This document shows positions 56,013-64,000 of a DNA stretch of 64,000 nucleotides, in pieces. How positions within the stretch are numbered: the first letter of the stretch is position 1; the number at the start of each line of letters is the position of its first letter. The position numbers and the translations under genes are program-made. Origin of the DNA: Mycobacterium sp. 852002-10029_SCH5224772 (GTDB lineage: Bacteria > Actinomycetota > Actinomycetes > Mycobacteriales > Mycobacteriaceae); the NCBI RefSeq assembly GCF_001667315.1, contig NZ_LZHT01000075.1:82702-146701 (forward strand), given 5' to 3'. The notes beneath the pieces were generated by a model that had not been told where the DNA came from, ran no database searches, and worked only from the letters and a program-made list of their open reading frames with translations.

Positions 56013-57827
56013 CTAGGCCAAAAAGTCCGGGGGCAGCGATTCGAGCATCACCTTGGTCATCCGGACGGCGTATTCCGAGCTGCCGCCCCCGACGATCAGC
56101 GCCGCGAATGCCAGATCGCCGCGGTAGCCGGCGAACCAGGAATGCGACCCGCCGGGGAACTCGGCCTCACCGGTCTTCCCGTACACCTCGCCGCAGCCGG
56201 CAATCTCCTTGGCGGTCCCGTTGGTCACCACCAGCCGCATCATGGGCCGCAGCGCGTCGACCATTTTCGGGCTGATCGGCGTGGTGTCGCCCTGGACCGC
56301 CGTCTGCCGGCCCGCGATCAGTTGCGGCACGGGTGTCTTGCCGGCGGCGACCGTCGCCGCCACCAGCGCCATGCCGAACGGGGTGGCCAGCACCTTGCCC
56401 TGGCCGAAGCCGTCCTCGGTGCGTTCGGCGAGGTCCACGGTGGGCGGCACCGATCCGGTCACCGTGGTGATGCCGTCGATTTGATAGTCCAGCCCGATCC
56501 CGTAGCGGGAGGCCGCCTGGGTCAGGCCGCGCGGCGGCATTCTGCTGCTGAGCTCGGCGAAGGTGGTGTTGCACGAACTGGCGAACGCCCGCGACATCGG
56601 CACCACCCCGAGATCGAAGCCACCGTAGTTGGGGATGGTGCGGTGCCCGATGTCGAGACGGCCCGGGCAGCCCAGCATGGTGTTGGGGGTGGCCATGTCG
56701 CGTTCGACGGCCGCGCCGGCGGTGACCATCTTGAACGTCGACCCGGGCGGGAACAGCCCCGTGGTGGCCGGCAGGCCGTCGGCGTCGGCGCCCGCGTTCT
56801 GGGCGATCGCGAGGATCTCGCCGGTCGACGGCTTGAGCACCACCATCATCGCCTTGCCGCCGCGGGTGTCCACCGCGTGCTGAGCGGCGTTTTGCACCGC
56901 CCGGTCCATGGTGAGCGACACGGACGGCGCCGGTGACCCCTCGACCTCGTGCAGGACCTCGACCTCGACGCCGTTCTGGTTGACGCTCACCACCCGCCAG
57001 CCGGCCTCGCCGTCGAGTTGGTCGACCACCGCCTTCTTCACCGCGGAGATGACCGCGGGCGCGAAATGCGGGTCGGTGGGCAACATTTCGGGCTGGGGTG
57101 TGACGACGATGCCGGGCAGCCGGCCGATCGCCGGGAACACCTTGTCGTTGTCGTCGGGGTGCAGCGTGACCCCCAGCTCCACCGGGTGGGGCGTCGAGCT
57201 GGCCTGCTCGGCGAGCAGCTGCGGGTCGTTGAGCGCTTCGTTGAAGGGGTGCAGCACGTCGACGACCGCGTGCGCCGTGCCGATCAGCGCGGGTCCGGCC
57301 TGGGTAGCGTCCAGCGTGTAGTGGTACAGGTAGCCCGGCACCAGCACGTCGCTGCCGCCGAGTTCGTTGACCGAGGCGCGGCGCGGCCGATCCGCGCGCA
57401 GCGCGAACGTTTGGTGCTCGCCCAGTTTGGCGTGCAGCGCGGTGGTGGTCCACCGCACCCGCCAGCGCCCCTCGTCGCGCGCCATCTTCAGCTGACCGTC
57501 GTAGCTCCAGATCCGGTTTTTGGGCAGGTGCCAGGCGAAGCGATAGCCGACCGTGCCGGTGTCCTCGGCGTACTTGGCGTTGAGGACCTGCGCGTCGAGG
57601 TGGGTCGCCTGCAGGCCGGACCACGCCGCGTTGAGCGCTTCGCGGGCGTCGTTGGGGCTGTCGCTGAGCTGAGCGGCCGTGGCGGTGTCGCCGACGGCCA
57701 GGGCGCGGAAGAACTTCTCCGCGGCCGGGCCCGGGCCGTCGGGCCGCGGCGTGCACCCGGACAGGGCGATGACCGCGACGAGCAGCAGGCCTGAAACGGA
57801 TGAGGCCGCTGTTGTTCTAGTTACCAT
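56013..57827 (-). CDS. Class B penicillin-binding lipoprotein (PBP-lipo, Rv2864c-like)
   Basis: A 604-residue transpeptidase, M. tuberculosis Rv2864c being 603. The signal ends in the lipobox IALSGC, so the protein is anchored to the outer face of the membrane. An NTF2-like MecA-N domain follows (about 30-150), then a dimerisation domain and the transpeptidase domain with PPGSTFK (SxxK), SSCN (SxN) and KTGEAE (KTG). It cross-links peptidoglycan. ATG 57827; longer reading upstream lacks the signal peptide. Confidence 0.94.
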   Translation of the reverse strand: MVTRTTAASSVSGLLLVAVIALSGCTPRPDGPGPAAEKFFRALAVGDTATAAQLSDSPNDAREALNAAWSGLQATHLDAQVLNAKYAEDTGTVGYRFAWHLPKNRIWSYDGQLKMARDEGRWRVRWTTTALHAKLGEHQTFALRADRPRRASVNELGGSDVLVPGYLYHYTLDATQAGPALIGTAHAVVDVLHPFNEALNDPQLLAEQASSTPHPVELGVTLHPDDNDKVFPAIGRLPGIVVTPQPEMLPTDPHFAPAVISAVKKAVVDQLDGEAGWRVVSVNQNGVEVEVLHEVEGSPAPSVSLTMDRAVQNAAQHAVDTRGGKAMMVVLKPSTGEILAIAQNAGADADGLPATTGLFPPGSTFKMVTAGAAVERDMATPNTMLGCPGRLDIGHRTIPNYGGFDLGVVPMSRAFASSCNTTFAELSSRMPPRGLTQAASRYGIGLDYQIDGITTVTGSVPPTVDLAERTEDGFGQGKVLATPFGMALVAATVAAGKTPVPQLIAGRQTAVQGDTTPISPKMVDALRPMMRLVVTNGTAKEIAGCGEVYGKTGEAEFPGGSHSWFAGYRGDLAFAALIVGGGSSEYAVRMTKVMLESLPPDFLA

Positions 57828-57916
57828 CGGTGCTGATGTTATGAGCTGCGGCCGCAACAGCACCGCCGCCACACCGAGACCGCACCGTTATGCGTCGCCG
57901 ACGGGCTGTTTCCCGG

Positions 57917-58007
57917 GCCGAATGTGTGGCCAGCCGCGTGTTCGCTGCCGAATGTGCGGCGATCCGCACACTCGCGCGGCGAGCACACCTACCGGCGAGC
58001 ACACCTA
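57917..58007. repeat. Composite repeat between the GNAT and PBP genes
   Basis: Three layers are visible. CCGAATGTG occurs at 57918 and 57948. TGTGCGG (57953-57959) and CCGCACA (57964-57970) form a perfect stem with a CGAT loop. CGGCGAGCACACCTA is duplicated at 57977-57991 and 57993-58007, and the GNAT stop lies in the second copy. In M. tuberculosis the relFG toxin-antitoxin pair is between these genes. Confidence 0.6.
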
Positions 58008-58859
58008 GTCGAGCAACACCGTCGCGAAGGTGCCGATCTCGGCGAAGCCCACCCGTGCGTAGGCGGCGCGCGCCACCGCGTTGAAGTCGTTGACGTAGAG
58101 GCTGGCGGTCCGCCCGGTACCGACGATCACCGCAGCGACCGTGGCGGTCCCGGCCGTACCGAGGCCCAGGCCCCGCCACTCCGGGTGCACCCACACCCCT
58201 TGGATCTGGCCCACGCTCGGGGACTGCGAGCCCACCTCGGCCTTGAAGACGACCTGGCCGCGCTCGAACCGCGCCCAGGCGCGACCGGCCGTGATGAGGC
58301 TGGCCACCCGCCGCCGATAGCCGCGACCGCCATCCCCGATCCGCGGGTCGACGCCCACCTCGCCGATGAACATGTCAACGGCCGCCACCAGGTAGGCGTC
58401 CAGCTCCTCGGGCCGGACTTGGCGCACCGCGGTATCGATGTCACAGCTCGGGTAGGTGGACAACGCCAGCAGGGGCTGGCTGTCGCGCACGTCCCTGGCC
58501 GGACCCCAGGCGGCCTCGAGCCGCTCCCACATCGGCATCACCAGGTCGGCCCTGCCGACCAGTGACGAGCAGCGCCGCGTCCCGCGCATCGCCTCCTCGG
58601 CGAACGCGCCCAGGTCGGCCGTCCCGCCGCGCAGCGGGATCAGGTTGGCGCCGGCGAAGCACAGCGATTCGTGCGCGCCCCGCAGCGTCCACAGTTCGCC
58701 GCCGATCGAGTTGGGGTCGATGCCGTGGTCCGCCACCCGGGCCGCGACCATGCACGACGCGACGGGGTCGTCCTCGAGCACCCGCCAGACCGCGGCGGCA
58801 TCACGCACCACGGACACCCGTCGCTCGCCGACTAGGCGAAACAGTGGCGGAGCCGACAT
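58005..58859 (-). CDS. DUF4081-GNAT acetyltransferase (Rv2867c-like)
   Basis: A 284-residue two-domain N-acetyltransferase. The N-terminal DUF4081 half (VERRV-type start, WRVLEDDPVASCMVAARV) is followed by the GNAT fold with QGVWVHPEWRGLGLGTAGTATV as the acetyl-CoA loop and SLYVNDFNAVARAAYARVGFAE. Substrate unknown. It precedes (on the minus strand follows) ispG by 49 bases, so it is probably co-transcribed with ispG, rip1 and dxr. Confidence 0.88.
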   Translation of the reverse strand: MSAPPLFRLVGERRVSVVRDAAAVWRVLEDDPVASCMVAARVADHGIDPNSIGGELWTLRGAHESLCFAGANLIPLRGGTADLGAFAEEAMRGTRRCSSLVGRADLVMPMWERLEAAWGPARDVRDSQPLLALSTYPSCDIDTAVRQVRPEELDAYLVAAVDMFIGEVGVDPRIGDGGRGYRRRVASLITAGRAWARFERGQVVFKAEVGSQSPSVGQIQGVWVHPEWRGLGLGTAGTATVAAVIVGTGRTASLYVNDFNAVARAAYARVGFAEIGTFATVLLD

Positions 58860-58908
58860 GTGGCGAACTCTCTGTGGTGCGAACTCAGGGCTAGGGCACT
58901 GGCCGTTA

Positions 58909-60084
58909 TCAGCTTACGGTCACAACCGGCGAACCGCTCGATGTTGTGTCCGGTCCGTGATCGCTGTCCATTTCGGCGGCGATGCGCATGGCCTCCTCGA
59001 TCAACGTCTCCACGATCTGCGCTTCGGGCACGGTCTTGATCACTTCGCCGCGAACGAAGATCTGTCCCTTGCCATTTCCCGATGCGACGCCGAGGTCGGC
59101 CTCGCGGGCCTCCCCCGGACCGTTGACGACGCAGCCCATCACCGCGACCCGCAGCGGGACGTCGAGACCGTCGAGGCCCGCGGAGACGGCGTTGGCCAGT
59201 GTGTAGACGTCGACCTGCGCGCGACCGCACGACGGGCACGACACGATCTCCAGCCCGCGCGGTCGCAGGTTCAGCGATTCGAGGATCTGGTTGCCGACCT
59301 TGACCTCTTCGACCGGCGGCGCCGACAGGGACACCCGGATGGTGTCGCCGATGCCGCGCGACAGCAGCGCGCCGAAAGCGACCGCGGACTTGATGGTGCC
59401 CTGGAACGCGGGACCGGCCTCGGTGACGCCGAGGTGCAGCGGGTAGTCGCACTGCGCGGCGAGCTGCTCGTAGGCGGCGACCATCACGACGGGGTCGTTG
59501 TGCTTGACGCTGATTTTTATGTCGCCGAAGCCGTGCTCCTCGAACAGCGAGGCCTCCCACAGCGCGGACTCGACCAGCGCCTCGGGGGTGGCCTTGCCGT
59601 ACTTCTCCATGAACCGCTTGTCCAGCGAGCCCGCGTTGACGCCGATGCGGATCGGGATGCCGGCCGCACCGGCGGCCTTGGCGACCTCGCCGACGCGGCC
59701 GTCGAATTCCTTGATGTTGCCCGGGTTCACCCGCACCGCGGCGCACCCCGCATCGATGGCGGCGAAGATGTACTTCGGCTGGAAGTGGATGTCGGCGATC
59801 ACCGGGATCTGGCTGTGCCGGGCGATCTCGGCCAGCGCGTCGGCGTCCTCCTGACGCGGGCAGGCCACCCGGACGATGTCGCAGCCCGTCGCCGTCAGCT
59901 CCGCGATCTGTTGCAGCGTCGCGTTGATGTCATGCGTTTTGGTGGTGCACATCGACTGCACCGAGATCGGATGGTCGCTGCCGACCCCGACGTTGCGGAC
60001 CATGAGTTGGCGCGTGGGACGCCGGGGGGCAAGCGTGGGCGCCGGAGCGTCCGGCATACCCAGGCCAATGGACCTGGCGCTCAC
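58909..60084 (-). CDS. ispG: 4-hydroxy-3-methylbut-2-enyl diphosphate synthase (IspG/GcpE)
   Basis: A 391-residue enzyme of the MEP isoprenoid pathway. The N-terminal TIM barrel ([19 protein letters not shown]) is followed by the 4Fe-4S site with [11 protein letters not shown] and [19 protein letters not shown] 60084 overlaps the rip1 stop (GTGA). It shares the operon with dxr, another MEP enzyme, and Rip1. Confidence 0.96.
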   Translation of the reverse strand: MSARSIGLGMPDAPAPTLAPRRPTRQLMVRNVGVGSDHPISVQSMCTTKTHDINATLQQIAELTATGCDIVRVACPRQEDADALAEIARHSQIPVIADIHFQPKYIFAAIDAGCAAVRVNPGNIKEFDGRVGEVAKAAGAAGIPIRIGVNAGSLDKRFMEKYGKATPEALVESALWEASLFEEHGFGDIKISVKHNDPVVMVAAYEQLAAQCDYPLHLGVTEAGPAFQGTIKSAVAFGALLSRGIGDTIRVSLSAPPVEEVKVGNQILESLNLRPRGLEIVSCPSCGRAQVDVYTLANAVSAGLDGLDVPLRVAVMGCVVNGPGEAREADLGVASGNGKGQIFVRGEVIKTVPEAQIVETLIEEAMRIAAEMDSDHGPDTTSSGSPVVTVS

Positions 60085-61304
60085 TGGAACAGCCTGATCG
60101 GGTTGACCAGATCGGCGGTCACGGTCAGCAGCATGTAGCCGACCACGAACACCAGCACGACGTACGTCGCGGGCATGAGTTTGAGGTAGTTCACCGGTGC
60201 GGCCGCGACCATGCCCCGGGCCGACCGGATCAGGTTGCGGACCTTTTCGAACATCGCGATGGCGATGTGCCCGCCGTCGAAGGGCAGCAGCGGCACCAGG
60301 TTGATCGCCCCCAGGATGAGGTTCAGCTGGGCCAGGAAGAACCAGAACGCCACCCACAGTCCGTGGTCGACGGTGTCGCCGCCGATGATGCTGGCGCCGA
60401 CCACGCTCATCGGCGTCTGCGGGTCACGCTGGCCGCCACCGATGGCGTGCACCAGCGCGCCCACCTTGGTGGGGATCGTGACCAGCGCCTTGCCCACCTC
60501 GACGGTCAGCTCCCCGGCGAACGCCACACTGGCCGGGATCGCGGAGAGCACCCCGTAATGCGTCGGGCCGACTCGGACGGCACCGACGCCGATGGCGCCG
60601 ACAGTCGAGGCCTGCGGTTGACCGCCCTGCCCGCCGGGCCCGGTGGTCAGGTAGCGCTGCGTGGGCGTGATGTTGATATGGGTGGTGATGGCGGTGCCGT
60701 CCCGCTCGGCGACGACCGGCACGACGCCGTGCGCCTTGCGGATGGCGGCGGCCATTTCCTCGAAGGTCGACACCGGGGTGTCGCCCACCTTGACGATGAC
60801 GTCGCCGGGGCGGATTCCGGCCAGCGCGGCCGGTCCGGGTCCGGTGCAGTCCGCGATCTTTCCCGGAGCCACTTCCGGTGCCACACAAGCGGTTTCGCCG
60901 ACGACCGCCTTGGTCGGCGGGTGCAGGTCCGGCAGCCCCCAGATCAGCGCGATGCCGTAGAGCAGCACCAGGCAGATGATGAAGTTCGCCCCGGGACCCG
61001 CGAACAGCACCGCGATCCGCTTCCAGGCCGCCTGCTTGAACATGGCGCGGTCGTCTTCGTCGGGCGCCAGCTCCTCCACCGAGGTCATGCCGGCGATGTC
61101 GCAGAAGCCGCCCAAGGGGACGGCTTTGAGGCCGTACTCGGTTTCACCGCGCCGGGTCGACCACAGCGTGGGGCCGAAGCCGACGAAATAGCGGCGCACC
61201 TTCATGCCGGTGGCGCGTGCAACCCACATATGACCGCACTCGTGCAGGGCCACCGAGATCAGGATGGCCAGTGCGAACAGCACAATGCCGATGACGAACA
61301 TCAT
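60081..61304 (-). CDS. rip1: Site-2 protease Rip1
   Basis: A 407-residue intramembrane zinc metalloprotease (Rv2869c equivalent, 404 aa). HECGH at residues 21-25 and [11 protein letters not shown] near 340 form the metal site; a PDZ domain lies at about 150-230 ([17 protein letters not shown]). It cleaves anti-sigma factors and other membrane proteins in regulated proteolysis. Four or more membrane helices. ATG 61304. Confidence 0.95.
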   Translation of the reverse strand: MMFVIGIVLFALAILISVALHECGHMWVARATGMKVRRYFVGFGPTLWSTRRGETEYGLKAVPLGGFCDIAGMTSVEELAPDEDDRAMFKQAAWKRIAVLFAGPGANFIICLVLLYGIALIWGLPDLHPPTKAVVGETACVAPEVAPGKIADCTGPGPAALAGIRPGDVIVKVGDTPVSTFEEMAAAIRKAHGVVPVVAERDGTAITTHINITPTQRYLTTGPGGQGGQPQASTVGAIGVGAVRVGPTHYGVLSAIPASVAFAGELTVEVGKALVTIPTKVGALVHAIGGGQRDPQTPMSVVGASIIGGDTVDHGLWVAFWFFLAQLNLILGAINLVPLLPFDGGHIAIAMFEKVRNLIRSARGMVAAAPVNYLKLMPATYVVLVFVVGYMLLTVTADLVNPIRLFQ

Positions 61305-61323
61305 TAGGCTGCGAGGACCTTTC

Positions 61324-62535
61324 TCACACCGCTCCGGAGGCTTTTACTGACAAGTTGACAGGTTGTGCCTGTGCGACTGCACGCTGCGCCCGCTCCCGTG
61401 CCCAGCGCTGCGCGTCTAGTACCTCATCCACGTTAGCCGGTGAGACGGCCCATTGGTCGGCAGCGTGCAGCACGTCGGCGATGGTTTTGACGATAGTGGC
61501 GAACCCGATGCGGCCCTCCAGGAACGCCTCCGCCGCCTCCTCGTTGGCGGCGTTGTAGACGGCGGTCATGCAGCCCCCGGTCTGCCCGGCGTGCCGGGCC
61601 AACTCGACGGCGGGGAAAACATCGTTGTCCAGCGGCTCGAATTCCCAGCTCGACGCCGTGCTGAAGTCGCAAGAGGCGGCCGCCCCGGGCACGCGGTGCG
61701 GCCAGCCCAGGGCCAGCGAAATCGGCAACTTCATGTCGGGCGGGCTGGCCTGGGCGATGGTCGAGCCGTCGACGAAGGTGACCATCGAATGAACAATCGA
61801 CTGGGGGTGCACGACCACCTCGATGCGGTCATAGGGAATGCCGAACAGCAGGTGGGTTTCGATGAGCTCCAAACCCTTGTTGACCAGCGAGGCCGAGTTC
61901 AGGGTGTTCATCGGGCCCATCGACCACGTCGGGTGGGCACCGGCCTGCTCGGGGGTGACATCCTCGAGCTGGGCGGCGGTCCAGCCGCGGAACGGTCCGC
62001 CGGAGGCCGTCAGCACCAGGGTGGCGACTTCGTCGGGGGTTCCACCGCGCAGGCACTGGGCCAACGCGGAATGTTCGGAGTCGACGGGCACGATCTGGCC
62101 CGGCCGGGCCGCCTTGAGCACCAGCGGGCCGCCGGCGATCAGCGACTCCTTGTTGGCCAGCGCCAGCCGGGCGCCCGACTCCAGCGCGGCCAGCGTGGGC
62201 CGCAGGCCCAGCGCCCCGACCAGCGCGTTGAGGACGACGTCGGCTTCGGTCTCCTGGACCAGGCGGGTCGCCGCCTCGGGTCCGTGGAACGGGATGTCGC
62301 CGGCCCGCTGCGCCGCGCGTTCGTCCGCGACCGCGATGTTGGTCACACCGGTGGCGGCGCGCTGGTGCAACAGCGCGCCGAGGTTGGCGCCGCCCGCGGC
62401 CAGGCCGACGACTTCGAAGCGGTCCGGATTGGCCGCGATCACCTCGAGCGCCTGCGTGCCGATCGAGCCGGTGCTGCCCAGCACCAGCACGCGCAGGCGG
62501 CCGGGGGGTCGCCCGTCGGTCGTCGGGTTGGTCAC
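61324..62535 (-). CDS. dxr: 1-deoxy-D-xylulose-5-phosphate reductoisomerase
   Basis: A 403-residue enzyme converting DXP to MEP with [22 protein letters not shown] binds [16 protein letters not shown] and [13 protein letters not shown] hold the metal and substrate residues, and TASGGPFR is conserved. GTG 62535 gives the family N-terminus. The toxin-antitoxin and mpt83-dipZ-mpt70 genes that M. tuberculosis has next to it are absent: the next gene is only 120 bases away. Confidence 0.95.
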   Translation of the reverse strand: MTNPTTDGRPPGRLRVLVLGSTGSIGTQALEVIAANPDRFEVVGLAAGGANLGALLHQRAATGVTNIAVADERAAQRAGDIPFHGPEAATRLVQETEADVVLNALVGALGLRPTLAALESGARLALANKESLIAGGPLVLKAARPGQIVPVDSEHSALAQCLRGGTPDEVATLVLTASGGPFRGWTAAQLEDVTPEQAGAHPTWSMGPMNTLNSASLVNKGLELIETHLLFGIPYDRIEVVVHPQSIVHSMVTFVDGSTIAQASPPDMKLPISLALGWPHRVPGAAASCDFSTASSWEFEPLDNDVFPAVELARHAGQTGGCMTAVYNAANEEAAEAFLEGRIGFATIVKTIADVLHAADQWAVSPANVDEVLDAQRWARERAQRAVAQAQPVNLSVKASGAV

Positions 62536-62655
62536 CCATTCATTGTGCCGCCCGGCACCGACGGGGGCCACGATGCGGCCACGCCCGCGAGCCCCGAGTG
62601 GGGTTGTGCCAGAATTTGGGTTCAACAAGCCGATCCGATCCGAAAGGGATTCGCC

Positions 62656-62910
62656 GTGGCCAGTACCGAGGTGGAACACTTCACCGGCGTCGACTCCGTC
62701 GAGGTGCCGTCGGCCCCGTGGGGCTGGAGCCGGATCAATCACCGGACCTGGCACATCGTCGGCCTGTGCATCTTCGGGCTGTTGCTGGCCATGCTGCGCG
62801 GCAACCACGTCGGCCATATCGAGGACTGGTTCCTGATCGGGTTCGCGGCGGTGGTTCTCGTCGTCCTGATCCGCGACCTGTGGGGCCGCCGGCGCGGCTG
62901 GATCAGGTAG
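62656..62910 (+). CDS. DUF2631 membrane protein (Rv2876-like)
   Basis: An 84-residue protein with two transmembrane segments ([15 protein letters not shown] and [15 protein letters not shown]) separated by a short charged loop and a basic tail. GTG 62656 has AAAGGG 7 bases upstream. [16 protein letters not shown] is the DUF2631 signature. Function unknown; single-gene unit convergent with the CcdA-like gene. Confidence 0.85.
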   Translation: MASTEVEHFTGVDSVEVPSAPWGWSRINHRTWHIVGLCIFGLLLAMLRGNHVGHIEDWFLIGFAAVVLVVLIRDLWGRRRGWIR

Positions 62911-62926
62911 GGACCACCCGTTTGCC

Positions 62927-63796
62927 CTAGCGTTGCGCCCTTCGGCGCCGGACGCCGCCGATCACGACGACCAATAACGCGAGCACGGCCATCACCCACG
63001 GCCATATCCCGTGCTGATGCACCCAGCCGGCCACCGCGCCCTGCACGCGCCCGGCCGCGATGATCACCGCGTCCTGCGGGTTGCCGTCCGCGCCGAACAA
63101 GCGCACCTCGTAGGTGCCGTAATAGGCCACGTACAGCCCTACCAGCACCAGCAGCGCGCCACCGATCCGGTTGACGAACGGCAGGATTCGGCGCCACCGG
63201 TCCACCATCGCCGTGCTCGCCGTCGCCGCGGCGACCGCGAGCACACCGACCACCAGCGTCAGCCCCGCGCTGTAAGCGAGGTAGATCGCCACGCCGGTGA
63301 CGATCGATCCCCCGCGCAGGCCGGCGGCGGTGACGGCCAGAAACGGTCCGATGGTGCACGACAGCGAGGCGATCGCGTAGCTGATGCCGTACCCGTACAT
63401 GGAGCCCAGCCGCACGGTGGGGGCCCATTGCGGGCCCAGCGGCCGCGGGGTCAGGGCCGACAGCGCCCGGCCCGACAGCAGCCAAAAACCGAGCACGATC
63501 AGCACCACGCCGACGAGGACGGTGGCGTACGGCAGATACCGCTGCACCGTCGTGGCCGCCGATACGGTCAGCACGCCGAACACGCCGAACACCGTCAGGA
63601 AACCCAGCGCCATCCCCACGGTGGCGGCCAGCGCGCGCCCAGCGGCCACAGTCGTTGACACCACCGAGCGTTCGCCGGGCCGCTGGCCGCGCACCACCAG
63701 CAGTAGGTAGGCGGGCAGCATGGCGAACCCGCACGGGTTCAGCGCGGCCACCAATCCGGCGGCGAAAGACAAGCCGACCAGACCCTGGTCCGCCAA
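62927..63796 (-). CDS. CcdA-like thiol-disulfide membrane protein (Rv2877c-like)
   Basis: A 289-residue, about seven-helix CcdA/DsbD-family protein. [14 protein letters not shown] and [18 protein letters not shown] each hold one redox Cys, the pair that passes reducing power across the membrane. TTG start at 63796, 1 base after the stop of mpt53 (thioredoxin-like, DsbE type), its probable partner. In M. tuberculosis the same pair is conserved. Confidence 0.9.
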   Translation of the reverse strand: MADQGLVGLSFAAGLVAALNPCGFAMLPAYLLLVVRGQRPGERSVVSTTVAAGRALAATVGMALGFLTVFGVFGVLTVSAATTVQRYLPYATVLVGVVLIVLGFWLLSGRALSALTPRPLGPQWAPTVRLGSMYGYGISYAIASLSCTIGPFLAVTAAGLRGGSIVTGVAIYLAYSAGLTLVVGVLAVAAATASTAMVDRWRRILPFVNRIGGALLVLVGLYVAYYGTYEVRLFGADGNPQDAVIIAAGRVQGAVAGWVHQHGIWPWVMAVLALLVVVIGGVRRRRAQR

Positions 63797-63797
63797 G

Positions 63798-64000
63798 TCA
63801 GGACCTCAGGGCTACGACGCGGTCGGAGAGCTCTTGCTCCGGCATCGCCGAGGTGGGGTCGTTGACGAACGTCGAGCTGCCGTCCGCGCGGTAGAACACG
63901 TAGGCAGGCTGCCAGGGGACGTTGTAGCGCGCCCAAATGGAGCCGTCGGCGTCGTTGAGGTTGGTGAAGTTCAGGTTGTACTTGGAGACGAAGTTCTGCC
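63798..64000 (-). CDS. mpt53: Secreted thioredoxin-like protein MPT53, 3' end only
   Basis: The last 66 codons of a DsbE-type secreted protein; the 5' part lies beyond the window. The tail reads NLNDADGSIWARYNVPWQPAYVFY, then SSTFVNDPTSAMPEQELSDRV, with the cis-Pro-like loop (VPWQPAYVF) of thioredoxin folds. The active-site CxxC is outside the window. Together with the CcdA-like gene it makes an extracytoplasmic disulfide-forming pair. Confidence 0.88.
   Translation of the reverse strand, partial: QNFVSKYNLNFTNLNDADGSIWARYNVPWQPAYVFYRADGSSTFVNDPTSAMPEQELSDRVVALRS

Overview
The window comes from a high-GC, slow-growing Mycobacterium outside the M. tuberculosis complex. The evidence is gene order that tracks M. 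tuberculosis H37Rv from about Rv2795c to Rv2878c (from memory), a PPE-SVP protein, EfpA, MPT53, and MIRU-type intergenic repeats. A Mycobacterium avium-complex-like species is plausible, but the species cannot be fixed from sequence reading alone.

Layout: (1) 1-5.1 kb holds a truncated metallophosphoesterase, a secreted protein with a CocE/NonD hydrolase, a DUF2277-DUF1802 pair, an EchA16-like crotonase and a secreted protein. (2) 5.1-13 kb is the minus-strand translation/transcription block dinF, an nrnA-like gene, rbfA, infB, ylxR, nusA, rimP. MIRU-type repeats sit at two of its junctions. (3) 13.1-25 kb holds a Tat lipoprotein with a ferritin-like protein, proS, efpA, the corrin genes cysG, cobB, cobO with a fused Mg/Co-chelatase, a GNAT protein and mqo. 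(4) 25-27.4 kb holds an alpha/beta hydrolase and mtr.

(5) 27.4-45.2 kb is a nearly self-contained [NiFe]-hydrogenase island. It encodes a Fur-family regulator, the NicT nickel permease, HypA, HypB, the group 1h (Hhy/actinobacterial type) small and large subunits, a NifU/Rieske-like Fe-S protein and three uncharacterised conserved proteins. A 39-residue membrane peptide, a maturation protease, HypC, HypF and a degenerate SIS domain fused to a HypC-like domain follow. The run closes with a free-standing SIS protein, HypE, a second HypC, HypD and a DUF6390-type protein. Most genes from the large subunit onward overlap by ATGA/TTGA or are spaced by a few bases, which suggests one long operon. Family knowledge says such enzymes oxidise atmospheric or trace H2 to feed the respiratory chain during starvation. 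In M. tuberculosis only nicT appears to remain at this place.

(6) 45.2-48.5 kb holds a phosphodiesterase, an ICL/PEP-mutase-family protein and a PPE gene preceded by a small membrane ORF. (7) 48.5-53.3 kb is a tight minus-strand operon: GlnA4, a class-I amidotransferase of the PuuD type, AldC and an SDR, headed by a catalytically defective alpha/beta hydrolase. It looks like gamma-glutamylated amine catabolism. (8) 53.5-64 kb holds cobQ, mapB, a class B PBP lipoprotein, a GNAT protein, ispG, rip1, dxr, a DUF2631 protein, a CcdA-like protein and the 3' end of mpt53. Several toxin-antitoxin, antigen and CRISPR-Cas loci that M. tuberculosis carries between these same genes are missing here.

The most interesting material is the hydrogenase island's unexplained parts (SIS-HypC fusion with its SIS partner, the membrane peptide, the all-cysteine Rieske-like domain and the unnamed accessory proteins) and the MIRU units that keep stop/start coupling through mini-ORFs.
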